The position numbers were made by a program, and so were the translations under genes. From Phoronis australis (lineage: Eukaryota > Phoronida > Phoronidae), in the NCBI GenBank assembly GCA_002633005.1, contig NMRA01000429.1, positions 208,969 through 272,968 of the forward strand: 64,000 nucleotides of DNA. The letters are read 5' to 3'. Below the pieces are notes generated by a model. The model had not been told where the DNA came from and made no database searches. It was given only the letters and a program-made list of their open reading frames with translations. Every line of letters starts with the position of its first letter. Positions within the stretch are counted from its first letter, which is position 1. Below, in pieces: positions 37,788 through 51,414 of the stretch.

Positions 37788-40700
37788 TTATTTATTATAG
37801 TGGCAAGTGCAATTAAATCAAACAGTTATAGGTATAACATTCGTGAGAAAGATAGGTACTCATTGCCGCTGAGTTATAACAGCAATTAACTTATTTACAC
37901 AAACGTTAGTTTTCCAAGCTCTGTGCTGCGAACTATAGATACTAATTAGGCACCCCAGAAAGATAAAAAATATCATTCATCCCAAAAATCATCTCATCAT
38001 TATCGACCGTAACTTGACAAAGACACGTTTTACCCACAGACTGTCATCCACAAACTGAGAAAATTGTCGACGTCCCAGACCGGAGCTTGGCGAGCGGACA
38101 AAATGAAACGCTTCCAAGCCGCCGTCGGTACTAGGACTGAAACTTACCTAATGAACTCATTGTTTTTTATAGAAAAAGCATTTCATTACTTATTATAATC
38201 TTACGTTTTCGAAAGGCGAAACACAAAGCGGCACAGAGTATTCTCGTCAAAGCAAGACTTGTCGAAGTGATCGCTGAATAGCAAGTAATTCCGAATCATG
38301 GCATCCTCGCCGGAATTATCCAATACTATTGACGTCACTCACAAACTCGTGCCATATCCTGGCGAATGTCACACCCGATACAAACACAGCGCCTCACCAT
38401 AGCAAACAGTTTTTAAAATAAAGCGAAAATGTGAACACAGACAGCAGAATATGTTTACCAAAAGGAAAAACGGATCTCACGCAATCTGTCGTTCAGGCTC
38501 TTACGACACACGGGATAGGGAATAACACGCTAGCGGTTATTTAGAGCACTGTAACAGCATCATCTACATTGTGGATACCAAAATCTCACTTCCTACTCGA
38601 AAGAGGTGTTCTGTAATAACGTGTTTCGTGGATGCATGTGGCAAGTTGCTATGATATTAATGATAACGATATGATGTACTTAAAGTCATATGATCCGTGT
38701 TAAAGACACCGTGAATCTGCATAAAAACCGTTGAAACATACTCTCTGATACTTAATTAGAACTTTTCGTAAGTATGAGGTCGATCTATTGCCTGTACATA
38801 TTTTTCTTTTATTTTTATTTTCTTTATATCTGCGTGATCAAAACAAACGAATGTTACCCAACTTTGACCTTTTGGCAACTCAAGACAAATAGTCAGTTGT
38901 TTCCGGTAATGTTTCGAAGCAGAGAAGTTTGCCATAGTTAGGTGATTTCTTCGTTCCATGAACATTTCGAAGACGATATTGCTCCCTGTAGGAGATGAAC
39001 AGTCTAACTACTACACTTAGAATTAAATGAAACCATTACCTGGGGGAAATTACGTACTGAATTTGATAGTAAGTGTTGTGATGGAGTCGAGCAAAATCTG
39101 ACAAGTTAACACAGGAACTAAACTTAATTGGTCTAAAAACAGTTAGAACAGAGAAGTTCCAAATAGAGGTACACTAACACTTTTGTGTATCCTATGGAAT
39201 GTATTGTTCAATGTTATCCATGTACTGCTCATATTGGCATTTTGTGTGTTAGTCATGGTTTTAAAGGATCATTGTAGTGTGCAACACCGCTGCACCAGCA
39301 ACTAACAACACTATTCAAGTAGCAGTGACAACATGATTAGAGTACTGAGCCATGTGCAGAGGAATGGGCTTAGGTGGCAATTGATGTTCGGTCTCTTCAC
39401 ATGCAGGTATGCTTTGAATTCAAGGCAAGAAACACTTTCTTAACACAACAGAATCGGTTTCTACATAACTTTTGTGTTATCAAGTCCCTCTTGTTGTTTT
39501 TTTCATCAGTAATCACACAAGTTTAATAGGAAACAAAACTGAAAACCTGTAATAAAATAAATTTGCTAGGTATCACTAAAAATATGCCACATGAAATACT
39601 GAAAATTATACTGACTCAAATCTTCATTACAAATGGATCACTGGCTTTTTGAAGAACAACACCAGTTTGCAGCAATGCTGACACCAACAAGAATGTTGTT
39701 GAAAACAACAATCCCCTTCATGTTGAGGTCATGTTTAAACTGCAACTCAAAAATAACGTGGCTTGTTTTTTCAAGCCTCACATATCTGAGGATTAGGGGG
39801 TTGTATTCAACTTGATGTGTCCATGCTCACTGGTTGATAATGAGTATCACCAGCTGTGATTGTCACCATGGTGTACCTGTGGAAGTGTCCACCACAGTGA
39901 AAAGATCTACAAGAAGCAACCTGTTACCTGTAATTACTCATGCTCTGAGTATTTCTTTATAAAGACAATTTTGTAAATCCAGTTAAGTACCCTCACTATG
40001 CACACGCGACTGTGAAAGAAAGCACTGCTGGTATGACGTTTGGAATAACCTTTTATCAGTTTGCTTCCAAAGCTCTGGCTATCCCCTGCAACATCCTAGA
40101 TCCACATGTGTGTAGTCTGTGTCGGAGTATTGTTTCACTTCATAATTGTGTTTTGTGTTGTGGAATCTGTAACAGTTAGCAATACATGTAGGTACAGCTG
40201 CCTAAAATTGAATTGTGACTAACCTAGTCATTTTTTGTTATGTGTCAATTGAACAGTCAATAGGCTTTGATAATTACAAAAACAAATTTGCACAGGAAGA
40301 GAGTTTGCTATTTATTTATGTTTAGCACTGTATGCAGTCCTTGTTATCCATTTAGCTAAACAAGCTACTGCTTGGGACCTACGCAAAATATGATCCACAT
40401 CTCGTCCTCGCGGGAGTGATTCAAAATTTGTTGCAACCTGGGAATCCACTAACCTAAAAAGATAAGTTTGCGGCCTTGCATGAAACAAGGGCTCCTGTTT
40501 CGTCACTTTAGGAGCCTCTCGAAAGTGGTGGCGACCGCGGAGGGAGAGGGGCAGTACGATAATTGTTTCGACGGAATTCAAATACTAGCGCCCCAGGGGT
40601 CTGTTTCATAAAAAGTGTCTTAAGACAGAAATTTGGTCTTGCAATCCACATAAATGTTTCAGACAAATATTTAAAACTCAATTTAGCAAACAAATAAATT

Positions 40701-41639
40701 TTCTGAAAACATACTCATAATTGTTAACTAGTGAGAAAATTTGTACAAATTATTTCCAGGCTATTATGTAATAATGATTATAGGACTAAACCTTTACTTG
40801 GCAATTGTAAGTGCAAACATTATAATTACGGCCCTGACTGTACGCCTCCAACATGAATATTCATTTAAGACTGTCTATGCATTACTGGTAGGTTCGTAAT
40901 AAGGTCCGGTTTTAGGCAAACTAAACAAACACAATAAAACACATTCATTGTTCGAGTTATGTTTAGTGATTGTCTGAAATTTAAGTATAAATAGCAAAAC
41001 AGCCATAATTTTTGGTCTGGCAGTTCATTATGTTTGAGACCATGTCAGGTGAATGAAATGGCATGCTGTCAATATATAGAGACTATCTCAAGAAGTAACG
41101 AATTGCTAGGAATTTTCAAGCCCAAAATTCACTCCTATTTTCATCAAAGAACAATTCGAGATCAATTTCATACCAATGATACATGGTCTAAATGGAAAAA
41201 ATTGGTTTTCGTGACAAAAGACACGTTTATATCTACTTTAAATTCTAATACAGCATAGATTCTTTACAAGAGCAGACACAAACCTTTGATGCAGATTGTG
41301 AGGATGCAGGTGACAAAGAAGATAAGGACAAGGGTGAACAACAGCTCTGAATCCCTGCAAGACGACAATAGTGGCATTTGTAAGAAGACACTCAGTTTAA
41401 AATTCATTCTGAGGCCTCTATACTGAAAACTCAGAGCTGCATCAATGAATCAAAAACAGTGACAATGAATCGACTGATGGAATCATACTGACAAAAGCGA
41501 ATTTAAGGGAAGCGAGGGGCTCACGTCCCATTGTGGACTTGGAAGGGTAACTAAGCAAAATACTGGCTTACATTTATTGACGAGTCTTTGAGTTAATTTG
41601 CCACGCAGGAAATGATTGAACATGATAGTTCCTATGAAA
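37788..41639. other. Gene-poor stretch
   Basis: Nothing beyond short chance frames; no element boundaries recognised. Confidence 0.5.
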
Positions 41640-43600
41640 AGTGTAATATAAATTACCCATCTGATCTTAATACTGATTTTTGCCTTCTGAAATGTATGAG
41701 GCCATAGAACAATTGCCTAATGGCAAGGCTGGGGGTTATGATGGTGTGATTTTTGAAATGCTGAAGTGCACTGAGGTAACGATAGTGCCAGTCTTGCAGT
41801 TATTTAATGCAATTTTTGATTCTGGGTATTATCCCCAGACATGGTGTGACGCAGTGCTTATTCCAGTACATAAACAAGGTAATATCAATAATGAAAATAA
41901 CTATAAAGGTATTTCTCTGTTGTTTGCTTTGGGAAAACTTTTTACCAACTTTTAAACAATCGTCTTTATTACTGGGCTGAAAATAATGATAAACTTTATG
42001 AGTCTCAAGCTGGGTTTAGAAAAGGCTACTCTACGATTGACCAAGTGTTTACACTTCAAGCTATGTGCCACAAGTATTTGAGTCGGCAGGGTGGTAGATT
42101 TTACTGTGCCTTTGTAGATTTCTCGAAGGCAGTTGATCGAATCCCATATAATTTACTCTTCCATAGATTGAAAAACATTGATGTGCACGGTAAAATTTTC
42201 AACATAATCCGCTCTAAGCATATTAAATTGCGCACTTGTGTGAAAACTGATGATGGTCTTACAGAGCGATTTGGTTGTACTGTTGGCACTCGCCAGGGTT
42301 GCATGATCAGCCCATTATTATTTGTGTTGAATTTCTGGATCAAATGAGCGCAAAAAATAATATTAATAGCACATATCTCAGCGAACAAGTGTCAAGAGTT
42401 AACTCCCTGCTGGTGTTATGTTCCTCTACCGCCATCAACTTACAACGTATGCTAAATTGTTTGTCAGAGTTTTGCGAATAATTGGGCATGCAAGTTAACT
42501 TGAAGAAAACTAAAGTGGCCGTTTTCAGAAATGGCGGTCCCCTTAGACGATGTGAGAAATGGTTTTACAATGGAAAATTGGTCGATGTGGTGTCTCACTA
42601 CAAATACCTTGGACTACTTATTACTCCAAAAGTTTCGTGGACCAAAGCCTTACCTTGTCAAGCAAATAAAGCTTCCTCCGCAATTTGTAAATTAAAGCGA
42701 AGATGTCGTGATCTACCCCCGTCAATAGCCTTTCACCTGTTCGATAAAATGGTTTACCGCTGTCTGTGTTACGGCGCTGAGATATGGGGCTTTAAGGAAT
42801 ATGAACAATTGGAAAATGTACATATCAAGTTTTGTGAACGCATTTTAGGAGTAGGTAATGTTGTTGCCCATTGTTTACTAAATATTTTATATCCTGTATG
42901 AAATACTGGTTCAAAATACTGTAGATGCCTGGTAATCGTGGGGTAAAGGCTGCATATGATATGCTTTTTCAGCCAGACCTGATCTGAAGATCTTCCTATA
43001 ATTGGGGAAGTTTTGTACGGAAACTTCTGTTTTTGTATGGTTTTGCAGATGTATGTATTAATCAGGGTGTGGTAACCCAAGCGTATTTTTTGACACAACA
43101 ACTGTTATTTGCAAGGATGGCAATCTGATATCGAATGTAACGCAAAACTGCCTTACTATGTGAGGTATAAAACAATGTACTGTCTTGAGAATTATCTAGA
43201 CATAGTTAGTATCCCACGTGTTTTTATTCAGTCTCTGACTCGATTGCGATGCTCAAATCATTCGACACCACACAAATGTTCCCAATGAAAACAGGTTGTG
43301 TGAGTTATTAATTCTGGATGTGTAGAGGACGAATACCACATTGTGTTAGGTTGCAGTGCGTACCAAGACCTTCGGGTCAAGTACTAGAGTGGTCGTTTTT
43401 GTCATTCTCCCATGACATCTAAATGTGTATCTCTCACGAAAACTGCGTATATCCTACTTATAAAATTCGTCCATCATGCTCTCATGCGTCACAATTTATT
43501 ATCCAGTTTGAAACGTCGCACCTGACAATGTTCTGTCTTGTACATATTACACTTTGGGACTATGGCCATGTGTATATATTTCAATAAACCACATTATTTG
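41640..43600 (+). mobile_element. Decayed non-LTR retrotransposon, copy A (reverse transcriptase)
   Basis: RT fingers and palm are readable across frameshifts: PNGKAGGYDGVIFEMLK, NYKGISLLFALGKLF, ESQAGFRKGYSTIDQV, FYCAFVDFSKAVDRIP (the first catalytic Asp block) and GTRQGCMISPLLF. The second catalytic block (normally YADD) is corrupted near 42390-42420. C-terminal parts follow: MQVNLKKTKVAVF, YKYLGLLIT, and CYGAEIWGFKEY ... IKFCERILGVG. No endonuclease is visible upstream, so the copy is 5'-truncated. The 3' end is near 43600. The motif order fits the CR1/L2/Daphne-like side of non-LTR elements; the exact clade is inference. Confidence 0.8.
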
Positions 43601-45102
43601 ACTAATTTGTAACAGTGAATCAGCTTGTTAAAGCATGATTAACCTATATGTATAAAAATGTCGAAATTGACTGTTAATGAACACGTTCAGTACATTTATG
43701 CTCATGGTTGTAAATCATAGGTGTTGATGGTTGTAAATCATAGGTGCCATGTGCACACACAATAGGCCTTTTGAAATTGACATGCAAGTGCAGTGAAAGT
43801 AGTTCTTTGTGAAGCCTGTTCTTGGTCATACAATATCCCAGTTGCCCTACGTAAGTAAACACAGCGTAACAAAGGGTTTGTGGTCCTGGCTATGAGTTTT
43901 GAATAGCCAAGCCTGGAATGCTGCATTATGGCCATGATCAATTGTTTTAGGGCAATCAAAATGAGGACTTTGAAAATGGTGATTGCTCCCCGCACCAAAA
44001 TGATACACATAATTTCAATCAGCAACTGGAGTCAGATTGCAGTTATACAACAGTTGTAAGCCAGTTGAAAATTCTCCATTGCGAATTAGTTACTTTCCAA
44101 CTGTTCCTTGCTAAACTGGACATCCTCCAAAGCACTGACAACTTAGAGTAAAACATAATACTGACTTGATTGAAGTAGGGTAACGCATACCTAAGATAAA
44201 TAACTCCAACTAAATACTGTTTCATGCTTTTCAATGAGCATTTTTGTTTTAATACGGAACATCGGTGACACCTGTTGCCAAAATATAAACCACACATCAT
44301 ATGCAAAGTGCACTCGTCGTTCAAATATATTCTCTAATATTTGTTTGATAAGCTGGTTGGCTGTTTTCGTAAATTTAGACATAGAATTCTAGGTTCAAGC
44401 AGTTTTTAGTAAAAAACTCGCTACAATTGAGATGTAAACGCCTTGGTCTACGTATTTTTTGTAAAAAAAGTCACTGTGTGGGGAGAGGGGGTTGCTGGTG
44501 AACGGTGGTGCGGGCAATGTGTCGTCGCAATCACGGACACACTGAAGTATTGGGAACCCGGATTTAGACACCCTATTTTGGAAATACTGAATGAATTCTT
44601 GAATACAAATTGAACTTGCTTTAAACAAGGCAAGTTTAAATACCTTAAATGAAACACAGTGATACCTTTGTCTGATTAGGATTGAGAGTTGTGAGCTGAA
44701 TAAAATGTGAACTATCAATCCATGAGATATTAAGGATATAACATGAAACAATACCTCAAGGTTTCTTCAGGCGATCTGCAACTATGACCAGTCTGGGACT
44801 CCTCCAAAATTTGTACAAGGGGTTCGTCTAAACCACTCATTCTAAAAGTACAGATGACAAAGCAGGCTTTAAACACTAAAATTTGACTAATTTTACCAGG
44901 AGCAATCACGAGATTTAATAATGTACTTAAAGTCAATTTGTCATACCTTTACGTTTAAAGCTACTTTGATTTACCAGTAGGTAAAATTTATAGCTGAGAT
45001 AGAATCATTCTAACCTGACAACACGATAGACTTATAATGTAACATTAATATTGGCGAAAATTCAGGCTACACATAGCCTAATCTCTATATTCGATACACA
45101 AC
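43601..45102. other. Non-coding stretch, no gene recognised
   Basis: Short frames only; no motif recognised. Confidence 0.5.
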
Positions 45103-45415
45103 TCAAAACTTGAGCAGGCAACTTGGCTGGCTAATCTTCTGAGGTGGTGGGTTCCGAATCCAGTAGGGCAGGACGACCGCGTTTCGGGTTCGGCCATACA
45201 CTAGGCCTACCAGTCTCCGCCATTTGTATTTCTGTTGGCCTTTGTAGCTGCGCATGCGTTGTTGTAACAACTTTTGTAGTTTAGTGACCACCCTTTTTAT
45301 TCTTTGTAAACATTTCACTCGTTCGTAATATTAAAAGTTACTTTTTGAACTTTACTTAAAAAAACGGCTAAAATGGCGTTAAGAGTTTTTTGTCTATAAC
45401 TCGGACCATAGGCCT
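45103..45415 (-). mobile_element. 5' end of a TTAA-flanked DNA transposon, copy 1
   Basis: On the minus strand it starts TTAA (45416-45419), then AGGCCTATGGTCCGAGTTAT, and runs through ACAACAACGCATGCGCAGC to an ATG at 45223 opening MAETGRPSVWPNPKRGRPAL..., 31 codons before a stop. The same sequence, on the + strand, is at 63391-63800. TTAA plus AGGC-type termini recall Kolobok-like or piggyBac-like insertion. The other end was not found. Confidence 0.55.
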
Positions 45416-45419
45416 TTAA

Positions 45420-48013
45420 AGGTGTACTTTGTCCACATTAATTTCCGTTACAAATATTATGTGGAAAATAGAAAATACATGAAAAGGAAGACTCAAAAAT
45501 ACTTCGTAATTTGGCCATAGAGACTATAAGTGCTTGGTCCGTCCAAGACGCGCGCACTCCTGTTTTAGACCAGTTACCGCTGTAAAATTAGTCTCAACTC
45601 GGTGATTCCTTAATGGGCAAAGAAGTGACAAGTCATTATTAGCTGAGATAAGTCAGTGCATAAAATGACTCACAGTGATAAGATTTGGTCTTTCACCTCT
45701 AAATTGACCAACGAACAACTTGAGACCATAACGCTAGCACATCAACGGCGGCTGCATTTTGCGGTGAAGACGGTTTCATAACTGTTTTCATGAACTAAAT
45801 TATATCAGAAGTATAGCGTTCAAAATTTTTAAAAGCGATTAAATTATAAATAAAAAGTAAGGCTCTGTGATCCACGGCAATCCTCAATTGTTTGGAACAA
45901 GAATGAAAAATCTGCGAGAACGAATCTGCCTAAGGTAAAATATATTATTTACGGCCATCGAATCACAGAATGTATATTATGACACGGTCTTATGGTCAGA
46001 AGAAAGTTATTTTTTTTTAAAAACCTCGTTAATTTTCTATGTGAAAGCTCTAATGGGAGATTGAATATTCGTTTATTTTTTATCAAAAATAAACTTCCGT
46101 AACTGACCGATCAAAGGTTTGCCTTGGGCCTATTAGCAACAAGGGGACCTTTAATAGTTATGGTGTACAATGTACATTGAAACTGAAAAAAAAATATTTT
46201 AGCAAGTATTTTTCCGTTGCCAAGGCGTGCGGACGATAAATGCTTCTGGGTTTTACTGAGGAATTTTCACAACATAACAATTAAGAGAAGAATGACAGAT
46301 AATTTCAACAATGGCATCGAAAATGAGTTAGAAAATCGATTTCCAATTTTGTATGGAACGTTACGTGTACCGTGATGGTTGTATTTTCTTTTATTGCGTT
46401 ATCATGGACTATTATACGAGTGACATTGTGCTGATAGACCACTTTCGCTACAATTATGATCAAATGCGTCACTTGACAGGAATACGATTCTATTCTCGTT
46501 ACCAACAAGAATATCACAGCCTTCAGCAACTCAATAACTCGATTCAGAGTTTATTGTGGTTTTAGACACGGATGGCCAGCACTAAAATTTTGAGGTCGAA
46601 AATGACGCCTTGCCTGTGACGATATGGTAACAAAACTGAAACCTATTACGTGGCAGGAAACTATATTAGACTGATTTCATGAGAACAAAAGGCTTAAGCA
46701 AGTTTCGTTCTTAATTGAGTCAGGTAAACGGGGCGAAATGCAACATAAGCACTGTCTTTTTTCAATAGAAGTCATGCACCAGTCACTTGTAACGTCCTGG
46801 GAATTTGAAGTGGGGGTGTAAGTTAAGCTGACTGAAGTCTTCGTCGGATGAGCTCTCGCAGGCATTGCGAGTTGCCACGTTGACTGTTATTATTCTGCGT
46901 TCTGTTTCAAAATGAATTATTCTCACCCTAACCAATGCTTATAAATCTGAAAAAAGTCTCTCTCATTAGATACAATTTGTAAAGCCTTTGGAGTATTCTT
47001 GAGTGCAAATGTTTTGAGAAGACAGCAATGAATAAACCACTGCGTTACCGGCTTCAGATGCAATAAATGTAATTGACCGGGCACCAAGGCCGTGTGAGCG
47101 CGTATCAATTCAGTGTTTGCTGACAGAAAGCTGTTGTGAAACAACTCGATTTTATATGCTATGGTCACATGTTAGGGGAATCTTTATTTAGTTATACAAA
47201 TACATTATAAACGTCATTGTTACTATACAACTTTTGCCCTGACGGTCACGGTTCTGGAAAAGGGCAACTTGACTTCGCGGCACCCGACAAGTAAATAGAT
47301 TTGCAGTTTCGTGGCTAATTCACCAAACTAATTACGTGTACATTATTTTTTTGGCTCACTAGTATAGTCTTTTTGTGACTGGTGGTTTAGTTTCCAACTT
47401 AAGCTGGTTTAAGTTCGTGATGTCCAGTCCCAGCGGCCGCGACGGGCCTGATCGGGTTCCGAGGCACTAGCTAGGATAACAAGCGTTTTGTGTGTTTAGA
47501 ACCTAAAAAATCGCAAGTCTTGAGTACAACACGCAGCTATTTTCAACTCTGAAGGCTACCATGCGTTCAAATACTTATAAATCCGTAACAGTGAAATAAA
47601 ACAACCCGTTTTTTCAAAAACTTGATGTATTTGTATAGGTTTTACATCGAAATCTGATGATTTATTGGTGTAAAACGATGCATTCAAGCGATAAGGTGAC
47701 ACCAGTAAATGTGTTGTGAACGGCTGAACAGCGGTCGAACCGATTACGTCATTGGTTAATTTCCACACCTCCGTCTGCCGTCAGGTGTCAGGTAAAACAA
47801 CTGAACTTGCTGTTATCGCGTGGACTTACTCGATCTAAATTGATACAAAATAGGTTGTTTTTTGGGTGGCATTCTCCTTTAAAATTAAAAAAGTGTACTT
47901 AACTCTTTGTTAAAATGAGCGATCAAAACGTTTTAGTGGTAATTGAGTTACTTACGCACTGCGAATGAGTGTTGAAATAGCGAACATAGCTAAGGCATGT
48001 TATAGGTTCTAAC
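45420..48013. other. Non-coding stretch, no gene recognised
   Basis: No exon-like conservation. A possible element right end (CATTCTCCT then TTAA) occurs near 47870-47882. Confidence 0.45.
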
Positions 48014-48345
48014 AAGTTTTCACCGAATAATTAACCGAAGACCTTAAAACATTCACCGCTCACGACTTCATCGGCGTTTTCTTGGCTTCGGCGAATCAAC
48101 TTAATTTGAACTTAGGAATACGAGTTCTCGAAAACGGCTTAGTGGATTTCCCTGAATCTTTCCAACTTAATACTAAGTCAGTCTCAAAAACGCTATTACA
48201 CTTTTTGATGTAAATGCTTACTTTTTGCGTAATGTAACGAAAACCAATACTGTACGTTTTGCGAGTTGATTTGCCATAGATGCTAAACTAAGAGACGAAA
48301 CGGAAATTTTTAACAGCGTTTTTGAGGTGGCTGGTGAAGTTTTCA
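48014..48345. repeat. Dispersed repeat shared with 57519-57712
   Basis: TTCACCGAATAATTAACCGA, then CGACTTAATTTRAACTTAGGA-like sequence, then GTGGATTTC, and AACAGCGTTTTTGAGGT with a GGTGAA end, occur in the same order and orientation in both places. Non-coding; family unknown. Confidence 0.65.
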
Positions 48346-49318
48346 TTTAAAAGGGTTTCATTAAAATTGACTGAGGCGTTATTTTGCTTTGAATTTATCT
48401 TTCATAAAAATAAACTTGAGAATGATCTCAGAAATTACCTTTTTCGCCTGCAATGTCCCTTTAAGGCCCTTTAGCCTGAGCTGTTGGCTGTCAAAAACCA
48501 AGACTTGCGTTTTTCAACGATTGCTGACGTCTTCTATTTTGACAGCGGAGATATCTGGCAAAAGACCACAAGAGAGAACCTCAGAATCTTTTTTTAAATT
48601 AAGAAAATCAAAAAAAAAAACAAGAATAAGCAAGTTCCATGGGAAAAAATGTGCTTGTGAAAAGTCGAGAATTTTTAGGGAAAAACGCAAAGTAAAAGAC
48701 ATCAACCATAGTTTCAATCATAGCACAAAGCTTATATTTGCCCAATAATTGTCCCAAAATGATAGTGAGGCAAGAAGAGGATATTTTATTTTTTAACCAG
48801 TTTATCATGACGAAAATGGCAAACTATCCATAATTTATCCGACTTGTTGAGTGAGTAGCATAACCTACATTTAGTTCATTTGTCAAATAAAACTGCAACT
48901 TCACATATATTTACCATTGTAAACAATGAAAGTTTTTTTCCCGTCAATAAGAAAAGTCCAGTAACTTGGCTGTAGAGTTTGCTAGTCATCTATATCGGGT
49001 GACGAGAACACTCAACATGATGTCGCGATTATAGTAAAGAATCGACTTATTTGCCCGACATGTTGGGCCAATAGCTCGACTAGTGCTTGAAATATAGCTT
49101 GACTATAGGCTTGTAATAAACGTATCTATTGGAAGACACGCATTGTTGTGCAATAATTGCTCCTCGCACGTAACTGTTACCATGGCAAATGTTCCGTTGA
49201 ATTGCCGGTTTGTCTTTAAATGAGCAGAAATGACGCGTGTTTCAACTATGTGGCAAAATCGGACCAAGGAAGAATCAGGGACTCTTACCTTACCATTTCA
49301 ATTTGCTAGTAAGTAAAA

Positions 49319-50302
49319 ATGCACAACGAATCAGTATACCTCAATAATACGCCAGCGTGGTATGTTGCGAATCAAATGCCTCGAATCGTTCTTTACACGC
49401 TCTTTGGTTTCGAGATTGCCATTATCGTAGCAACTTGTTTCGGAAGCAGCTTGGTCTGTTTAGCTTTCATCAAGTTTCAGGAAGTACGTTCAGAGAACAC
49501 GAGTACCATAATCTTCGGCCTTGGACTTAGCGATCTGCTACACGGACTTAGTTTGCCGGTCCACATGTTCAAGACTTTGGCCATACCACTGTTTTGGGAC
49601 TCGCTGCCAATGGCCGCTGTGTCAAGTTCAACAACCTGCGCAGCTATGATGTACGTGATAACGCTGCAGATCAACGTGGCAAGAGCTATGCTCGTCGTAG
49701 TCAACGTTGATAGATTTATATTCATTCGCTTTCCTCTGCGACACGAAACTATCATGACAGCCTCCATGTCGAAAAGACTTGTATGCGCAGCCTTCGCTTA
49801 CCCACTTGTAATAAGCATGTTTCTTTTGCCTACGGTAAACAACAGCTTCAGTTATGACCGAGATTTTTGTTGTTTTCAGACAGCATTTGCCAAAACTCCA
49901 TTGAGGATCCTGTACGTCGTTTTGACAGTTTATATTCCTGAAATAATTATCATTTCACTTCACATCTACATAATTTCTCAAGCATGTCATCAGCGCAATG
50001 CCGTCCAGGAGCAAGACGATCAAGAAACACGTCGACGTTCGCAGTTCAAGATTACAAAGGCAATGTTGAAGTTTGTTGCGCTTAAGTTGATTAGCACGTG
50101 GCCCCATCTAATTGTTAAGAACGTCTACCCACCGACAGATAAGGCGTTAGAGGACTGGAGATATTTCTCCTTGCTTGTTTTCACAACACAAATCACAGGA
50201 CTGAATTCAATTTTTAACCCAATCTTGTATGTGTTAGCAGTGCCAGCCTTTAAAACGGCTTTTCGCAAGATGTTCTCAAAATTACACTCATTGACGTCCT
50301 GA
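49319..50302 (+). CDS. Single-exon class A (rhodopsin-like) GPCR, orphan
   Basis: 327 residues from ATG (context AAAAATGC) to TGA, intronless and intact. Two N-terminal sequons (N3 and N9). Seven hydrophobic segments at about 22-52, 62-88, 104-134, 152-174, 194-221, 246-268 and 283-310. Class A landmarks: LSDLL with D72 (2.50), C107 (3.25) and C184 or C185 in loop 2 for the disulfide, D131-R132-F133 in place of DRY, P207 (5.50), and NPILY at 300-304 (NPxxY) followed by a short basic helix 8. Oddities: G42-S43 replaces the usual GN of TM1 (1.50), and TM6 reads STWPH, with W and P adjacent instead of CWxP. Third loop about 25 residues, charged. Ligand unknown. It lies between two copies of one retrotransposon family. 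It acts at the plasma membrane through G proteins if it is a typical member. Confidence 0.88.
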   Translation: MHNESVYLNNTPAWYVANQMPRIVLYTLFGFEIAIIVATCFGSSLVCLAFIKFQEVRSENTSTIIFGLGLSDLLHGLSLPVHMFKTLAIPLFWDSLPMAAVSSSTTCAAMMYVITLQINVARAMLVVVNVDRFIFIRFPLRHETIMTASMSKRLVCAAFAYPLVISMFLLPTVNNSFSYDRDFCCFQTAFAKTPLRILYVVLTVYIPEIIIISLHIYIISQACHQRNAVQEQDDQETRRRSQFKITKAMLKFVALKLISTWPHLIVKNVYPPTDKALEDWRYFSLLVFTTQITGLNSIFNPILYVLAVPAFKTAFRKMFSKLHSLTS

Positions 50303-51414
50303 CTTGACTAGCAAGCAGACGATAAGAGGTTGAATTTTGTTACGAGAAAGCAGTGGGTGCACGACTCAGTTATTTTTTATGGTAACAACGTATCTATTTA
50401 TCGTAGTGTGCCAACAGTTGATGGTATTCTTAGTGGTCTCCCGGCGCGTTTTCTTTATTTTAAGCAAAAGATTTCCATGGACGTAAACCGTGCACGAAAG
50501 TAGTATGTTTCTGCATTCCATTTGCCTACAGACAGTGTCTTGGGAATTTCTGCCAAAGTGTCTTATCCTGAAAACTTGGCTGTCAAAATGAAGACTCCCA
50601 AACTATTTGTGGAATATTGAAATCTTCATTTCTGACATCCGTGTTCTCGGGCTAAACGGACTTAACCAAAATCTGACAAACTGGTAAATATAAATCGCTT
50701 ATCTCATGAGTAATGTTCCATGTCTGTGGATGTTAGGCGACCTCCAATGAAAATAAATAACTGAAACAAAGCGGTCTGTGACTTCCGACGAAGTAGGGTG
50801 CGTTCTGTAGACGCAAGCAACCTAGCGAAAAAAATGAGATATCGCAAGACCACGTAAAATCACGCAAGTGAAAGGCGAGTGTTGGCGCTTTGCCGCTAAG
50901 ACGTTGCGCTGCACGTAATAAGAAGTCACGCGGCATGTGATAAAGGTTGACCAGCCACTGACGGCTTGGTCTAAAACGTTTTGCTGCGCATAAAGCTAAA
51001 AAGGGACTTTATCGGCAAGTTTGTGCATTCTGTCAAATGTCTACAAAACTACAAAGTTTTGAGACTGTAATTGTATGTTTTCTGAAAAGAGGAAATCTTT
51101 CATTAGAACTTGAGTTTTGATTTTATGCCAATCTGCCATTGATGAAGTCACGTGACACTGTCTTTTCAATAAGTTCAGAAAAAAGGAAATCACGTTCATA
51201 GCGAAACAAGGACATCATTAACACGACCTGAATTTGTTTGATTTAAACGTTAAGTTTCGTTTGAATCCGATCAGCCATCCCTGTGAAAAGATGTTCCAAT
51301 TTTAGGCAAACTTGGACAGTTCTAGGTTCCTACATAACAGTATTATCGGCACTAAATGATTCTTACTGCACGAAACGATCGATTTATGTGATTATATAGC
51401 GATTACATAAATGT
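50303..51414. other. 3' flank of the GPCR
   Basis: No poly(A) signal stands out. Contains the dispersed repeat at 50798-50876. No coding. Confidence 0.45.
50798..50876. repeat. Dispersed repeat shared with 32417-32495
   Basis: Diverged copy, same orientation; see 32417. Confidence 0.4.
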
